Shown piece after piece: positions 17,465 to 26,166 of a stretch of DNA of 61,510 bases. The position numbers were made by a program, and so were the translations under genes. Source of the stretch: a virus. The stretch lies in IMG/VR virus record IMGVR_UViG_3300006925_000017, positions 1 through 61,510 of that record; one strand, written 5' to 3'. How positions within the stretch are numbered: position 1 is the stretch's first letter; each line of letters starts with the position of its first letter. The notes below the pieces were generated by a model. That model saw nothing but the letters and a program-made list of their open reading frames with translations, had not been told where the DNA came from and did no database searches.

Positions 17465-18763
17465 ATGTATTCTAACGAACAACTTAATGCTATACATTCT
17501 TCAAAGATCGGATTTGAATTTGAGTTTTTTTCAAATGAAAATTTAGATCTCACGAAGGATAGCTTATCACAAGCTCTTAATAAGAAAATCAGAATAGAGG
17601 AAAAGGCTCATAGTGACTTTACCCCAACCGAAGAAACTTTTAAATTAGAACCAGATAATTCTGGTGGTACCGGTATGATTGAATTGGTAACCGGCCCACT
17701 TCCATTTGTTGAAGCTAAATTAGTTATGGCTAAAGCTTTAAAATGGATTAGAGAAAATGGCTCTACTAATGAAAGATGCTCTATCCACATAAACCTTGCG
17801 TTTGATGGTAAAAAGCTAGGCCCTATTACAAATATGTCTAATTTAGATATAGGTAAATTTGTACTTAACTTTGATGAAAACAAAGTATATGAAGCCTTTC
17901 CAAACAGAAGAGATTCTGTTTATGCAAAATCTATAAAGTTTATTGTACCTTTAAGTGGTATGACACAACCATCACCAGAAAAAAATCTTTGGAAAAACTA
18001 TATGTTTGTCAAAGAAAAGTATTATGGTATTAATTTTAGTAAAGTACCTAAAGGTTATATTGAATTTAGATACTTAGGTGGAAAGGATTATGAAAATAGA
18101 TATTCTACTATACTCTCACTAACCGAACATTTTATTACTTCATTATATGAGACTTTAGTTAATCCTCAATATAGTGAATCTGACCTAAAAGTTTTAGATA
18201 AGATTTTAGAAAAGCATAAAACTGTTATTGAATCTTATAGAACATATTCTTCATTTAAAGAAAAGTTTCCAAATATTCATTTAATGATTGATCTAAAAAC
18301 AGCAGATCAAATTGTAGAAATGTATTATCCTAAAATACGCGAAAAGATTTTTGATTTAATTACTAAGGCTGATATGAATGAAGGCTTTATTAATTATGAC
18401 GCGGACACTGGAAGAATACAGATAAAGGATGCTAAATTAATGAGATGTTTTGAAATAAATGGAATTGATATAGTTGATTCTATAATTCAAGGCAATATTG
18501 TTAACTGTGATATTTTTAGCTGCGATTTAAAAAATTCATCAATATTTGAATCTAACTTATTTGGGGCTACTGTTGCAGAAGATTCCAAGATAGAAGAATC
18601 TTATGTTAGTAGAAATGTAATATGTGAGGATAGTTATGTATTTGGCAAAAGAGGAGTTTTTAGTGGAGAAATGGTTGGAGGTATATTTAGACAAGGTAGA
18701 GCTACAAAGCTTGCTAGGTTTGGTGATAATACTGAGGTGATAGAAATAGAAAAAATTAAATAA
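17465..18763 (+). CDS. Putative amidoligase with C-terminal beta-helix-like domain
   Basis: This 432-residue protein matches the carboxylate-amine ligase (glutamine-synthetase-fold, Amidoligase_2-like) pattern. It has GFEFEFF at residues 16-22, LEPDNSGG then MIELVTGPLPF at about 61-81, RCSIHINLAF at 104-113, and GYIEFRYLGG at about 198-207. In the family the acidic residues bind Mg-ATP and the histidine sits near the active site; products are isopeptide or amide bonds on peptides or proteins. The last ~100 residues (SIIQGNIVNCDIFSCDLKNS onward) look like a pentapeptide/beta-helix stack. Located between the S1-like and neck genes, so it may modify a virion protein or cell-wall peptide; substrate unknown. 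Confidence 0.7.
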   Translation: MYSNEQLNAIHSSKIGFEFEFFSNENLDLTKDSLSQALNKKIRIEEKAHSDFTPTEETFKLEPDNSGGTGMIELVTGPLPFVEAKLVMAKALKWIRENGSTNERCSIHINLAFDGKKLGPITNMSNLDIGKFVLNFDENKVYEAFPNRRDSVYAKSIKFIVPLSGMTQPSPEKNLWKNYMFVKEKYYGINFSKVPKGYIEFRYLGGKDYENRYSTILSLTEHFITSLYETLVNPQYSESDLKVLDKILEKHKTVIESYRTYSSFKEKFPNIHLMIDLKTADQIVEMYYPKIREKIFDLITKADMNEGFINYDADTGRIQIKDAKLMRCFEINGIDIVDSIIQGNIVNCDIFSCDLKNSSIFESNLFGATVAEDSKIEESYVSRNVICEDSYVFGKRGVFSGEMVGGIFRQGRATKLARFGDNTEVIEIEKIK

Positions 18764-18767
18764 AGTT

Positions 18768-19622
18768 ATGGCTAGGAATAAAAGTTGGTGTAACCCAGAC
18801 GCACAAGAATGTTTAGATGCACTCATAAAAGAAATTAATGATGATTTGACTGTTGCGTGCCAAATACCTTTTACTGTACCAAAAAAGGAATTGGCTCATA
18901 TTATAAATAGGGCAAAGGATTATTTTTATAAAATATATGAAGATAGTGTTGAAGAGATGTTTATCGCTTTACCTAAATCTGCATGGTACGAAAAAGACTT
19001 TAGGCAAGGAATAAGTCATAATGATGGTGGAAATACTCTAACCGAAAATGATGTAAAAAATCCTAGAGGTGTTGTAAAAATGCCTAGTACTATTTGGGCA
19101 GTCAACGATGTATTTCAGATTAATGGATTTTCAGGAGAAGATGGTGGCTTTGGTAGTCAATCATTTTCAGCAGGTGATGTAGACTTTTCATTAGATAAAT
19201 TTATTTACTCTGATGTGTACGGTGCAGGAATTGGATCAGAAGAACTTATGTATTATGTAATTAATGAAAAATTTATTGATAACGCAAGACAGGTATTACA
19301 ACCACAAATATCATATAACTACAATAGACTGACCAAGAAATTCAGATTTATGGGTAAGTTGCCAAATAAAGGTGCATGTATTTTTCAAGTATATAATACT
19401 ATTCCTGATTGTGATCTTTTCCAAGATGAAGCTTTTATAAGATATTGTATCGGTATGGCAAAAATTCAATTATCTAGAATATTAGGTACATTTCAATTTA
19501 ACCTTCCAGGTAATATTACCATTAATTATGATTTGATTTCAAGCGAAGGGCGAGAAGAGGTTGATTCGATAGTAGAAGAAATAAAAGGTGATGAAGGTGT
19601 TGACTATTTCTACACGGGGTAA
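18768..19622 (+). CDS. 13: gp13-like neck protein
   Basis: This 284-residue protein resembles T4 neck protein gp13 in length (309) and layout. An N-terminal helical region is followed by a middle beta region, then a C-terminal motif, RYCIGMAKIQLSRILGTFQF, continuing with LPGNITINYDLI, an acidic helix and a short DYFYTG end. T4 gp13 has the equivalent ALAKELNGQI, LPGGVTIDGQ and ILVG elements. The neck joins the filled head to the tail. It begins 5 bases after the amidoligase gene. The match is by motif memory, not alignment. Confidence 0.65.
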   Translation: MARNKSWCNPDAQECLDALIKEINDDLTVACQIPFTVPKKELAHIINRAKDYFYKIYEDSVEEMFIALPKSAWYEKDFRQGISHNDGGNTLTENDVKNPRGVVKMPSTIWAVNDVFQINGFSGEDGGFGSQSFSAGDVDFSLDKFIYSDVYGAGIGSEELMYYVINEKFIDNARQVLQPQISYNYNRLTKKFRFMGKLPNKGACIFQVYNTIPDCDLFQDEAFIRYCIGMAKIQLSRILGTFQFNLPGNITINYDLISSEGREEVDSIVEEIKGDEGVDYFYTG

Positions 19623-19651
19623 AATATAATCTAATACCCTCAAAAAATGTA

Positions 19652-19678
19652 GAGAATATATAATAAAATAATATTCTC
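19652..19678. promoter_or_regulatory. Perfect 8-bp inverted repeat enclosing a promoter-like box
   Basis: GAGAATAT at 19652-19659 and ATATTCTC at 19671-19678 are exact inverted copies with an 11-base A/T loop. The 3' arm ends 1 base before the ATG of the gp25 gene. The 5' arm carries the AATATATAA box. It could be an RNA hairpin hiding the start, a protein-binding dyad, or chance in AT-rich DNA. Confidence 0.45.
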
Positions 19679-19679
19679 A

Positions 19680-20045
19680 ATGATAAAGGAAATATACAGT
19701 AGAGACATAGATTCACCTAAGTATAATAATGATGTAATTGAAGTAACAGATCAATTGCAGCAACTTATTCTTAAAGTAGAGAATTGTTTATTTACTCGCA
19801 AGGGAGATGTTCTAGGTGCACCTAATATGGGATGTAACTTAGATGACCTTATCTTTTCGTTAGTATTAAATGAATCAGTTATTGCTCAGAGGATCAGTAC
19901 ACAGATTCAAACATACTGTTCTAATAGCAGCAGCTCCCAATTTGGTGTTGATGTTAGAGTACAGTTTTATAGTACAGCAGAAAGAAATGGTTGCCTTGTA
20001 GATATTTACATAGATGAGCGAAGAGTAATTGGTGCTTTGTTTTAA
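19680..20045 (+). CDS. 25: gp25-like baseplate wedge protein
   Basis: This 121-residue protein has the gpW/gp25 lysozyme-like family signature: an N-terminal strand region, the segment LFTRKGDVLGAPNMGCNLDD (about residues 37-56), then a helix and paired strands ending VDIYIDERRV. In T4, gp25 links the inner baseplate ring to sheath assembly. Length is close to T4 gp25 (132). It lies directly upstream of gp6, as in many contractile phages and injection systems. Confidence 0.9.
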   Translation: MIKEIYSRDIDSPKYNNDVIEVTDQLQQLILKVENCLFTRKGDVLGAPNMGCNLDDLIFSLVLNESVIAQRISTQIQTYCSNSSSSQFGVDVRVQFYSTAERNGCLVDIYIDERRVIGALF

Positions 20046-20063
20046 AATAAAATAAAATAGTTA

Positions 20064-21920
20064 ATGTCATTTTTTAGTAAAACCAGAATTAAAGCAACAG
20101 AGTTATTCTTTGATGCATTTGAGTACCTACAAAGACAGTATGAACAAGCCGGTGAAGTATTTACACCTGCATCTCCATTTGGACAGATACTTACAGTTGT
20201 TTCTAACTTAGGTGAACTTATTTTATTTTATATTGAGGCTGTTGCTACCGAGCTTAATATAAGTAGAGCAAGAAACATTGAATCCATATATGGTTTATCT
20301 AGATTAACAGGGCATGATCCAACTAGAGGAATATCAGCACAAGGTATATTAGGATTAAGACTTAATACATCAGCATCATCATTAGTGGAAGGTGATTATG
20401 TACAAATACAAAATTACATTGCATTAGAGGTAGGTCAAAATAGTTTATCTTATTTTTTAAAATTTGATAGCGATTATATTAGATTAGAGAAAACTACAAC
20501 TGCATTTGTAAATGTAGAATTAATTCAAGGAGAAATTGAAGATCAAACTTTTACTGGAACTGGTGAAGCATTGCAAAGTTATAATTTAACTACAAAAGAA
20601 CCTACTGATCAATATATGGTTAATGTAGTGGTTGATGGCAAGCTATGGAGAAATGTAGATTCACTATATGATATGAACAACGGAGATGAGGCTGCTTTAG
20701 TAAAGACAAGCGTTAATGGTGGGTTAACAGTATTTTTTGGAAATAATCAGTTTGGCCAACCACCTGCACTAGGATCAATTATTAGAGTTACTTATGTAAA
20801 GACTAGAGGTTCTGCTGGTAACATTGGTGGTAGTAATTTAGATATTAAATTTAAAGATCCTGCAACAGACGCACAAGGTAATGAAGTTGACTTGGATCAG
20901 GTATTGGCAATAAATATTGTAAGAAATCCAATGTTTGGTTCTAATAGTGAAGATCCTGAGTTTACTAGGCTTATTGCGCCATATCAGAGTAATTCATTTG
21001 TTTTAGCTAATCCTAACAATTATATTTACTATTTAAGTAAATATGATTTCTTTTCTTTTGTAGATGCATATAATACTAAAAATGATCAATACTTAGATGA
21101 TGATAATATTATATACTTATTCTTAATACCAGATGTGGCAAAAAAGATAACAAGTGATTTGGATTATTTTAATGTTCCACAAGAAGAATTTTCGCTAAGC
21201 TTAGATGAGAAAGAAATGGTATATGAAATATTAAATGAAAGTGGGCGACAAGTTGTAACAGCTGAGGTTAGAATAAATGATCCTGTAATTAAAAAATATG
21301 CTCTTAATATTGTTTTAAGATATGTTGAAGGTTTTGATAAAGATGAGATTCATGCAGAGATAAGAGAAAATCTTAGTACATATTTTATAAGTGTAAATAG
21401 AAGAGATAGAATTCCGAGATCAGATTTAATTGCAATTATAGAAAATGTAGATGGTGTAGATTCTGTTAATGTATTTTTTATATCAGAAGAAAATGAAAAA
21501 GCAATCAGAGATGGTTTTTATGAAATACCTGTTTTTGGAACTGACCCAGTCACAGATCAAAAAGTTCTTATCGAAACTAACAAAATTACTTTGGGGCCTG
21601 ATGAAGATCCTCAGTTAGGTTTAGATAGCTTTGGTGATGTTGTAATTGGACCAGAAGAATTAGCAATAATAAGAGGTGGTTGGGATGATAGGAACGGTAC
21701 TTATTATGAAGAGACCCCTAATAAAAATGCTATCAGTTCTTTAAACATATTCTTTAAAGGTACTATTCCAAATAACTTATATAATAAAACACAACAGGCT
21801 AAATTTAATAACTTAAAAAGAAATAGAGGTACTACAATAGCAACATCAAAAAATTCTAGAAGTACTAATACAGGTAGGTTAAAAGATAACCCAACGTTAA
21901 AAGCAATACAAGGAAATTAA
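20064..21920 (+). CDS. 6: gp6-like baseplate wedge protein (baseplate J family)
   Basis: This 618-residue protein fits T4 gp6 (660) in length and position behind gp25. The N-terminal ~80 residues hold the helical segment with LTVVSNLGELILFYIEAVAT followed by SIYGLSRLTGHDP, typical of baseplate J / gp6 wedge proteins. A beta-rich middle follows, then a C-terminal part with VTAEVRINDPVIKKYALNIV and VENVDGVDSVNV-like elements. gp6 forms the inner iris of the baseplate. The basic C-terminal tail (about 580-618) is probably disordered. Confidence 0.85.
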   Translation: MSFFSKTRIKATELFFDAFEYLQRQYEQAGEVFTPASPFGQILTVVSNLGELILFYIEAVATELNISRARNIESIYGLSRLTGHDPTRGISAQGILGLRLNTSASSLVEGDYVQIQNYIALEVGQNSLSYFLKFDSDYIRLEKTTTAFVNVELIQGEIEDQTFTGTGEALQSYNLTTKEPTDQYMVNVVVDGKLWRNVDSLYDMNNGDEAALVKTSVNGGLTVFFGNNQFGQPPALGSIIRVTYVKTRGSAGNIGGSNLDIKFKDPATDAQGNEVDLDQVLAINIVRNPMFGSNSEDPEFTRLIAPYQSNSFVLANPNNYIYYLSKYDFFSFVDAYNTKNDQYLDDDNIIYLFLIPDVAKKITSDLDYFNVPQEEFSLSLDEKEMVYEILNESGRQVVTAEVRINDPVIKKYALNIVLRYVEGFDKDEIHAEIRENLSTYFISVNRRDRIPRSDLIAIIENVDGVDSVNVFFISEENEKAIRDGFYEIPVFGTDPVTDQKVLIETNKITLGPDEDPQLGLDSFGDVVIGPEELAIIRGGWDDRNGTYYEETPNKNAISSLNIFFKGTIPNNLYNKTQQAKFNNLKRNRGTTIATSKNSRSTNTGRLKDNPTLKAIQGN

Positions 21921-21921
21921 T

Positions 21922-22191
21922 ATGAATAAATTTACAGAAAGACGTACTGGTATGCCAAGTGTATATAAAGCTACATATGAAGAGGGGTGGGAATTAAAAA
22001 ACCTAGGTAATGATTATAATGAAAACTTAATGAGAAATTCTTTTTCTAATTATATGTTTAGAAATGAAAGACTTGGAATATTCTTAGATGAGTATTTAAA
22101 ACCTATAATGACTTTCTGGATTAATAAAGTAAAGTATCTAAGAATATACTATAATTTTGGTGTACCTAAAGATTATCAAAAAATAAATTAA
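21922..22191 (+). CDS. Small conserved-looking baseplate-module protein
   Basis: This 89-residue protein is rich in Tyr, Arg, Asn and Phe, with no signal peptide or transmembrane segment. It sits 1 base after gp6 and 1 base before the large wedge gene, so all three are co-translated. Such a placement suggests a small wedge component or assembly factor, but no family is recognised. The start has an AAGGAAAT stretch 8-15 bases upstream. Confidence 0.6.
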   Translation: MNKFTERRTGMPSVYKATYEEGWELKNLGNDYNENLMRNSFSNYMFRNERLGIFLDEYLKPIMTFWINKVKYLRIYYNFGVPKDYQKIN

Positions 22192-22192
22192 G

Positions 22193-25100
22193 ATGGCTAA
22201 TAATTGGCAATATTTAAACTTCTTTGATAAGAATGGAAAATACTTAAACCTTGATTATGATAAAGATCAAGATAAGTGGACGGGAAATGTTTATTTGCCT
22301 GAAGTTTCTATTGGTTTATTTGAAGTTGGACAATTATTTATTTTACAAGAATTTATTAATTCGAATACTAATACAAAACAATTTGGATTTCCACATGGTC
22401 TTGAGGTTGCTACTGGTACAACTGGATCAACTAATGGTATATGTAATTGGGTTGCTGAATGGGAAACATCAGATCCTACTGAGATATTCTTGTTTCAGTT
22501 TGATATGAATTTTGATACAGGTACTCAGACTTCGTTAGAGATAGAACCAGATGGACCACCTTTAAAAATAGTATCTGAAGTAGAGATACCGTTAGATAGC
22601 GATCCTAATTATATAGTTAGTCCTGAAGGATTTTTAATCACTGATCAAATTACATCAGAGGCATTACAAATTAATGTTGCAATAAGATCTGAAGTAGAAA
22701 ATACGTTTAAGAGGACTTTATTTATTAAAGATGATTGTACTGGTAACATTATAGCTGAAATATTATTTTGGGGAGAAACTGTTGGTGAGGATGAAAGGTT
22801 AAAGGTTATGACTCAAAATATGGGGTATAATATTTTAGAATCAGATAGTAGTGTATTTAGAGATACTAATATTAAAGAAATTCTACCTAACTTTGAAGAA
22901 GTAAATTTAAAGAGAAAGGAGATCATGTTAGAAGGTTCTAATATTTACCCTTTCATAGGTTCTTACAAAGGATTAGTTAATGCAATTAAATTCTTTGGTT
23001 ATGATAAATTAGATGTTAAAGAATTTTGGAGAAATGTTGATGCTAACTCTCCACAGTTCGGTAAATATATTATGAGTAATAGTATTGATATATTTAACCC
23101 AACGGTTCAATTAAATGACAAATCAATAACACTACCTAATAAAAGATTTAGAAAAACAAGTTTATTTAGTTTAGTTTATAGAATTAATAATATAGTACCT
23201 GATAAGTTTGATGAAGAGTCATTACCTATAACTGAAGAAAATTTTGATTTTACTATTGAAGAAATTTTAATAAAGTTATTTGGTTTAAAAAGAAAATTAG
23301 AAAGCGAATTTTTACCTCTTAATGCTAGGATTAAAGATATCACAGGTGAGGCTGACTTTTTTGGTTTATTAGAAGTAGTTAATACAATAAGTAGAAATGA
23401 TAAGAGAGAAATTGTAGCAGGTATAGATACTAACTTTAAACTTTCTACCGATGATTGTATTTACATGGAAGATCTTAGATCATTTAGCCAATTTTGTTTA
23501 GCATCGGAGGCTATAGTTAACCAAGCTATAATAAATTATTGTAATGCATATATAGCACCACTTGCATCGGCTCAGAATATTGGTAGAAATTTAGTAGTTG
23601 GTCCTGTGTCAGGTTCTTATAATTATCCTCCGGCTCCAATTGGACCAGATCCTAATAGCCCTCTAGGTAATATACAAAATGGTAATGATTTTAAAGTTTC
23701 AGATTTAGCAGATGCGTTTTTAGCTTATTTTACTAGGTATGCGCCAAAATTAAATAAGGTTGGTGCGTGGCCTGATGGTGAGTCTTCGTATTATTTACCT
23801 GACAAGCCGGATATACCAGTTGGGGCAATGACTGTTTTAAAGAATGATTCATTTAAAAATATAACATGGGATAATGTAAACTCTACATGGAATCAATTAA
23901 ACGATGCAAATACATTCTTTACATTTGACATTGATCCACAAGGAGTATTCGTAGGTGATGTATTTTCTGTTACTGATCCTGCTACAGGAACAGGCGCTAG
24001 TTACACTGCTGTAGTCGGTGATACTGATGTTGAGGTTAGGGATGCTCTCTATAACCAGTTAGCATTATTAAAGTCATCATTTACAGACCCTTGGTTATTT
24101 TGGGATATTAGTAAAGAAACTATTTCTACGGGTGAGGTGATTAGATTATTTGGGCAGAATGTCGATAGATTAAATGTTTCATGTCAATCTTCAGTAGGAA
24201 GTCAATTATTATTTAACCAATTACCAGGAGAAACTTTATTTACCTGGGATGGTATAGAAAGAGGTAATTTTGATGAAATAGAGTGGACCATATATAAAGA
24301 TGCTACAGATGTTTCACCTTCTTACTACAAGAAAATAAGAGGTCCTATTGCACAGTATAATAATTTACCTATAATATTACCATACGTAGGAGTATATAGT
24401 GTAGAAATGAAGCTATATGACTTATACAATAATATATCGTCAAATGTTAAGACTGATTTTATTTGTGTAGAAAATAGAGAAGTTGAATACTCTGGTTGGT
24501 ATCAAGCAAGGAAATTAAATTATACTTGGTCAAGCGAAGGATCTTACGATTGGAACAATTATGGATCTTTATGGAATTTACCTATTACCCCTGATGTAAC
24601 ATGGGATCAAGAGACTCCTAGCTTATATGCATCGTTAGATAGAGTAAATGCAATATTAAATAATTTTGGTTTAGGTACATCACCTGACTTTCAGTTATTA
24701 AATTTTCAAGATGATGGTAAAGCTAGTTTTTCTAGCCCATATAGGTGGGAGAATTTAACCACCGGTGGTTGGAATGACACTTATCATTTATGGTGGGATA
24801 TGACTAGTACTACTGGTGATACACCTGCATTTTTTCAATTCCAAGAAGTTGTGCCTGAAACATATCTTAAAATAACTGATGTTAATGGTGAAACGGCCGA
24901 GCATTATTTTGACTTATCAATTAACACATTGGCTGATGCAGCTGCTAGTTTAAATATTAGTACCAATAGAATTATTAATAAGTATGTTTATAATGTAGTT
25001 TATGACGCAAGTAGTAATCAAAAATTTATACAAGCCGTCTGTAGATATTTTGGGGTACATGGTGATTGGGTATATCTTGATATCGTATATGCTAACGGTG

Positions 25101-25483
25101 ATAGAGTATGTCCGAGTACTGGAGTAACAGGTTCACCTTTTTCGACAGGTTCAACTGGCTGCCCGAGTTTGATTTATAGAAAAGGGTTAAGCAAAGCAAG
25201 CAACCCTACATGGAATACAGCTAAGTTTGTAAACAACGGTAAAACATTACCTAAAATGACTTGGTTAATGTTTGTTTATGATAAATGCAAGATTCCAGGT
25301 AAAACTAATCCTAGGTGGATTATTAAGAATACAACTAACTCAAACATAGCTGATATATATTTTGAGAGTAAATACTTAACATATCTGTTTAAGGAATCTG
25401 GTAAATACGAGATTACCCTTGAACTTACAGATACGAATGGGAATAAATATAAAAAGGGAAGAAATATCCTAGTAATTAAATAA
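22193..25483 (+). CDS. Large baseplate wedge protein in the gp7 position
   Basis: This 1096-residue protein is close in length to T4 gp7 (1032) and follows gp6. It has an N-terminal beta domain, then a helical block (about residues 230-400) with SNIYPFIGSYKGLVNAIKFFGYDKL. That block recalls the C-terminal-type segment of gp7-like wedge proteins, in which a short tail folds against gp6. Further beta and immunoglobulin- or PKD-like domains follow (about 690-760 and at the C-terminus, KYEITLELTDTNGNKYKKG). gp7 carries the outer wedge and fibre attachment in T4. Homology to gp7 is inferred from order and length. Confidence 0.6.
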   Translation: MANNWQYLNFFDKNGKYLNLDYDKDQDKWTGNVYLPEVSIGLFEVGQLFILQEFINSNTNTKQFGFPHGLEVATGTTGSTNGICNWVAEWETSDPTEIFLFQFDMNFDTGTQTSLEIEPDGPPLKIVSEVEIPLDSDPNYIVSPEGFLITDQITSEALQINVAIRSEVENTFKRTLFIKDDCTGNIIAEILFWGETVGEDERLKVMTQNMGYNILESDSSVFRDTNIKEILPNFEEVNLKRKEIMLEGSNIYPFIGSYKGLVNAIKFFGYDKLDVKEFWRNVDANSPQFGKYIMSNSIDIFNPTVQLNDKSITLPNKRFRKTSLFSLVYRINNIVPDKFDEESLPITEENFDFTIEEILIKLFGLKRKLESEFLPLNARIKDITGEADFFGLLEVVNTISRNDKREIVAGIDTNFKLSTDDCIYMEDLRSFSQFCLASEAIVNQAIINYCNAYIAPLASAQNIGRNLVVGPVSGSYNYPPAPIGPDPNSPLGNIQNGNDFKVSDLADAFLAYFTRYAPKLNKVGAWPDGESSYYLPDKPDIPVGAMTVLKNDSFKNITWDNVNSTWNQLNDANTFFTFDIDPQGVFVGDVFSVTDPATGTGASYTAVVGDTDVEVRDALYNQLALLKSSFTDPWLFWDISKETISTGEVIRLFGQNVDRLNVSCQSSVGSQLLFNQLPGETLFTWDGIERGNFDEIEWTIYKDATDVSPSYYKKIRGPIAQYNNLPIILPYVGVYSVEMKLYDLYNNISSNVKTDFICVENREVEYSGWYQARKLNYTWSSEGSYDWNNYGSLWNLPITPDVTWDQETPSLYASLDRVNAILNNFGLGTSPDFQLLNFQDDGKASFSSPYRWENLTTGGWNDTYHLWWDMTSTTGDTPAFFQFQEVVPETYLKITDVNGETAEHYFDLSINTLADAAASLNISTNRIINKYVYNVVYDASSNQKFIQAVCRYFGVHGDWVYLDIVYANGDRVCPSTGVTGSPFSTGSTGCPSLIYRKGLSKASNPTWNTAKFVNNGKTLPKMTWLMFVYDKCKIPGKTNPRWIIKNTTNSNIADIYFESKYLTYLFKESGKYEITLELTDTNGNKYKKGRNILVIK

Positions 25484-25492
25484 AGAAAAGAA

Positions 25493-26143
25493 ATGGCAAT
25501 TAGCGTAACAGAAATTCTCGGAACAGATTCATTATCCGGATCCAGGTTAGTATTGAATGATAATTTCAATATAGTGACCAGTGAAATTAATGCAATGGAG
25601 GTTTATTTTAACCCTACTGCAGGTACTATTACCAATCTTAATGATCTGAAGACAGAGTCACTAAGGGTTGGTTTATCTACTGTATTATTAGATATTAATG
25701 CATCTACGTTTGATGTATTAACTAATGTTAATATGACAGGTAATTTAAACTTAAATGGTGGAGGGTTATTTAGAAATGACATAGACCCACAAACATTAGA
25801 TGATATTTTTGCAGGTGCAGTACCTTATAATATAGCAGTAGGTACAAGTACAGCTATACCACCATATACAACAGAGCGTGTTGGTAATAGTGATGTAGCA
25901 AACATTGTAACACTTTCACTAAATGATGGTGCAATTGGTCAGGAAATCTTTTTTGTATATTCACAAGCACAAACTGGTACAGTAAGAATTACTGGAGCAG
26001 TTACACCACTTGTATTAAGTGGGGGTAATACAAATATAGATTTAGCTGCACAGGGGCAGACTGTTCATTTACTATGTGTTGACGATGGAACCGGAAACGG
26101 AGTATGGTTTATTGTAGGGGGTGATGCATATACATTATCATAA
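25493..26143 (+). CDS. Virion structural protein, short fibre-like
   Basis: This 216-residue protein begins MAISVTEILGTDSLSGS followed by LNDNFN. That N-terminus is closely matched by the 1112-residue fibre at 36880 (MAITIQEILASDTISQF then VNFNFD). The shared segment is probably a baseplate-docking peptide. The rest is beta-rich and Thr/Gly/Asn-rich, as in short tail spikes. It follows the gp7-position gene by 9 bases. Confidence 0.6.
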   Translation: MAISVTEILGTDSLSGSRLVLNDNFNIVTSEINAMEVYFNPTAGTITNLNDLKTESLRVGLSTVLLDINASTFDVLTNVNMTGNLNLNGGGLFRNDIDPQTLDDIFAGAVPYNIAVGTSTAIPPYTTERVGNSDVANIVTLSLNDGAIGQEIFFVYSQAQTGTVRITGAVTPLVLSGGNTNIDLAAQGQTVHLLCVDDGTGNGVWFIVGGDAYTLS

Positions 26144-26166
26144 TAATTAAAAAGAAAAAGTAATAC

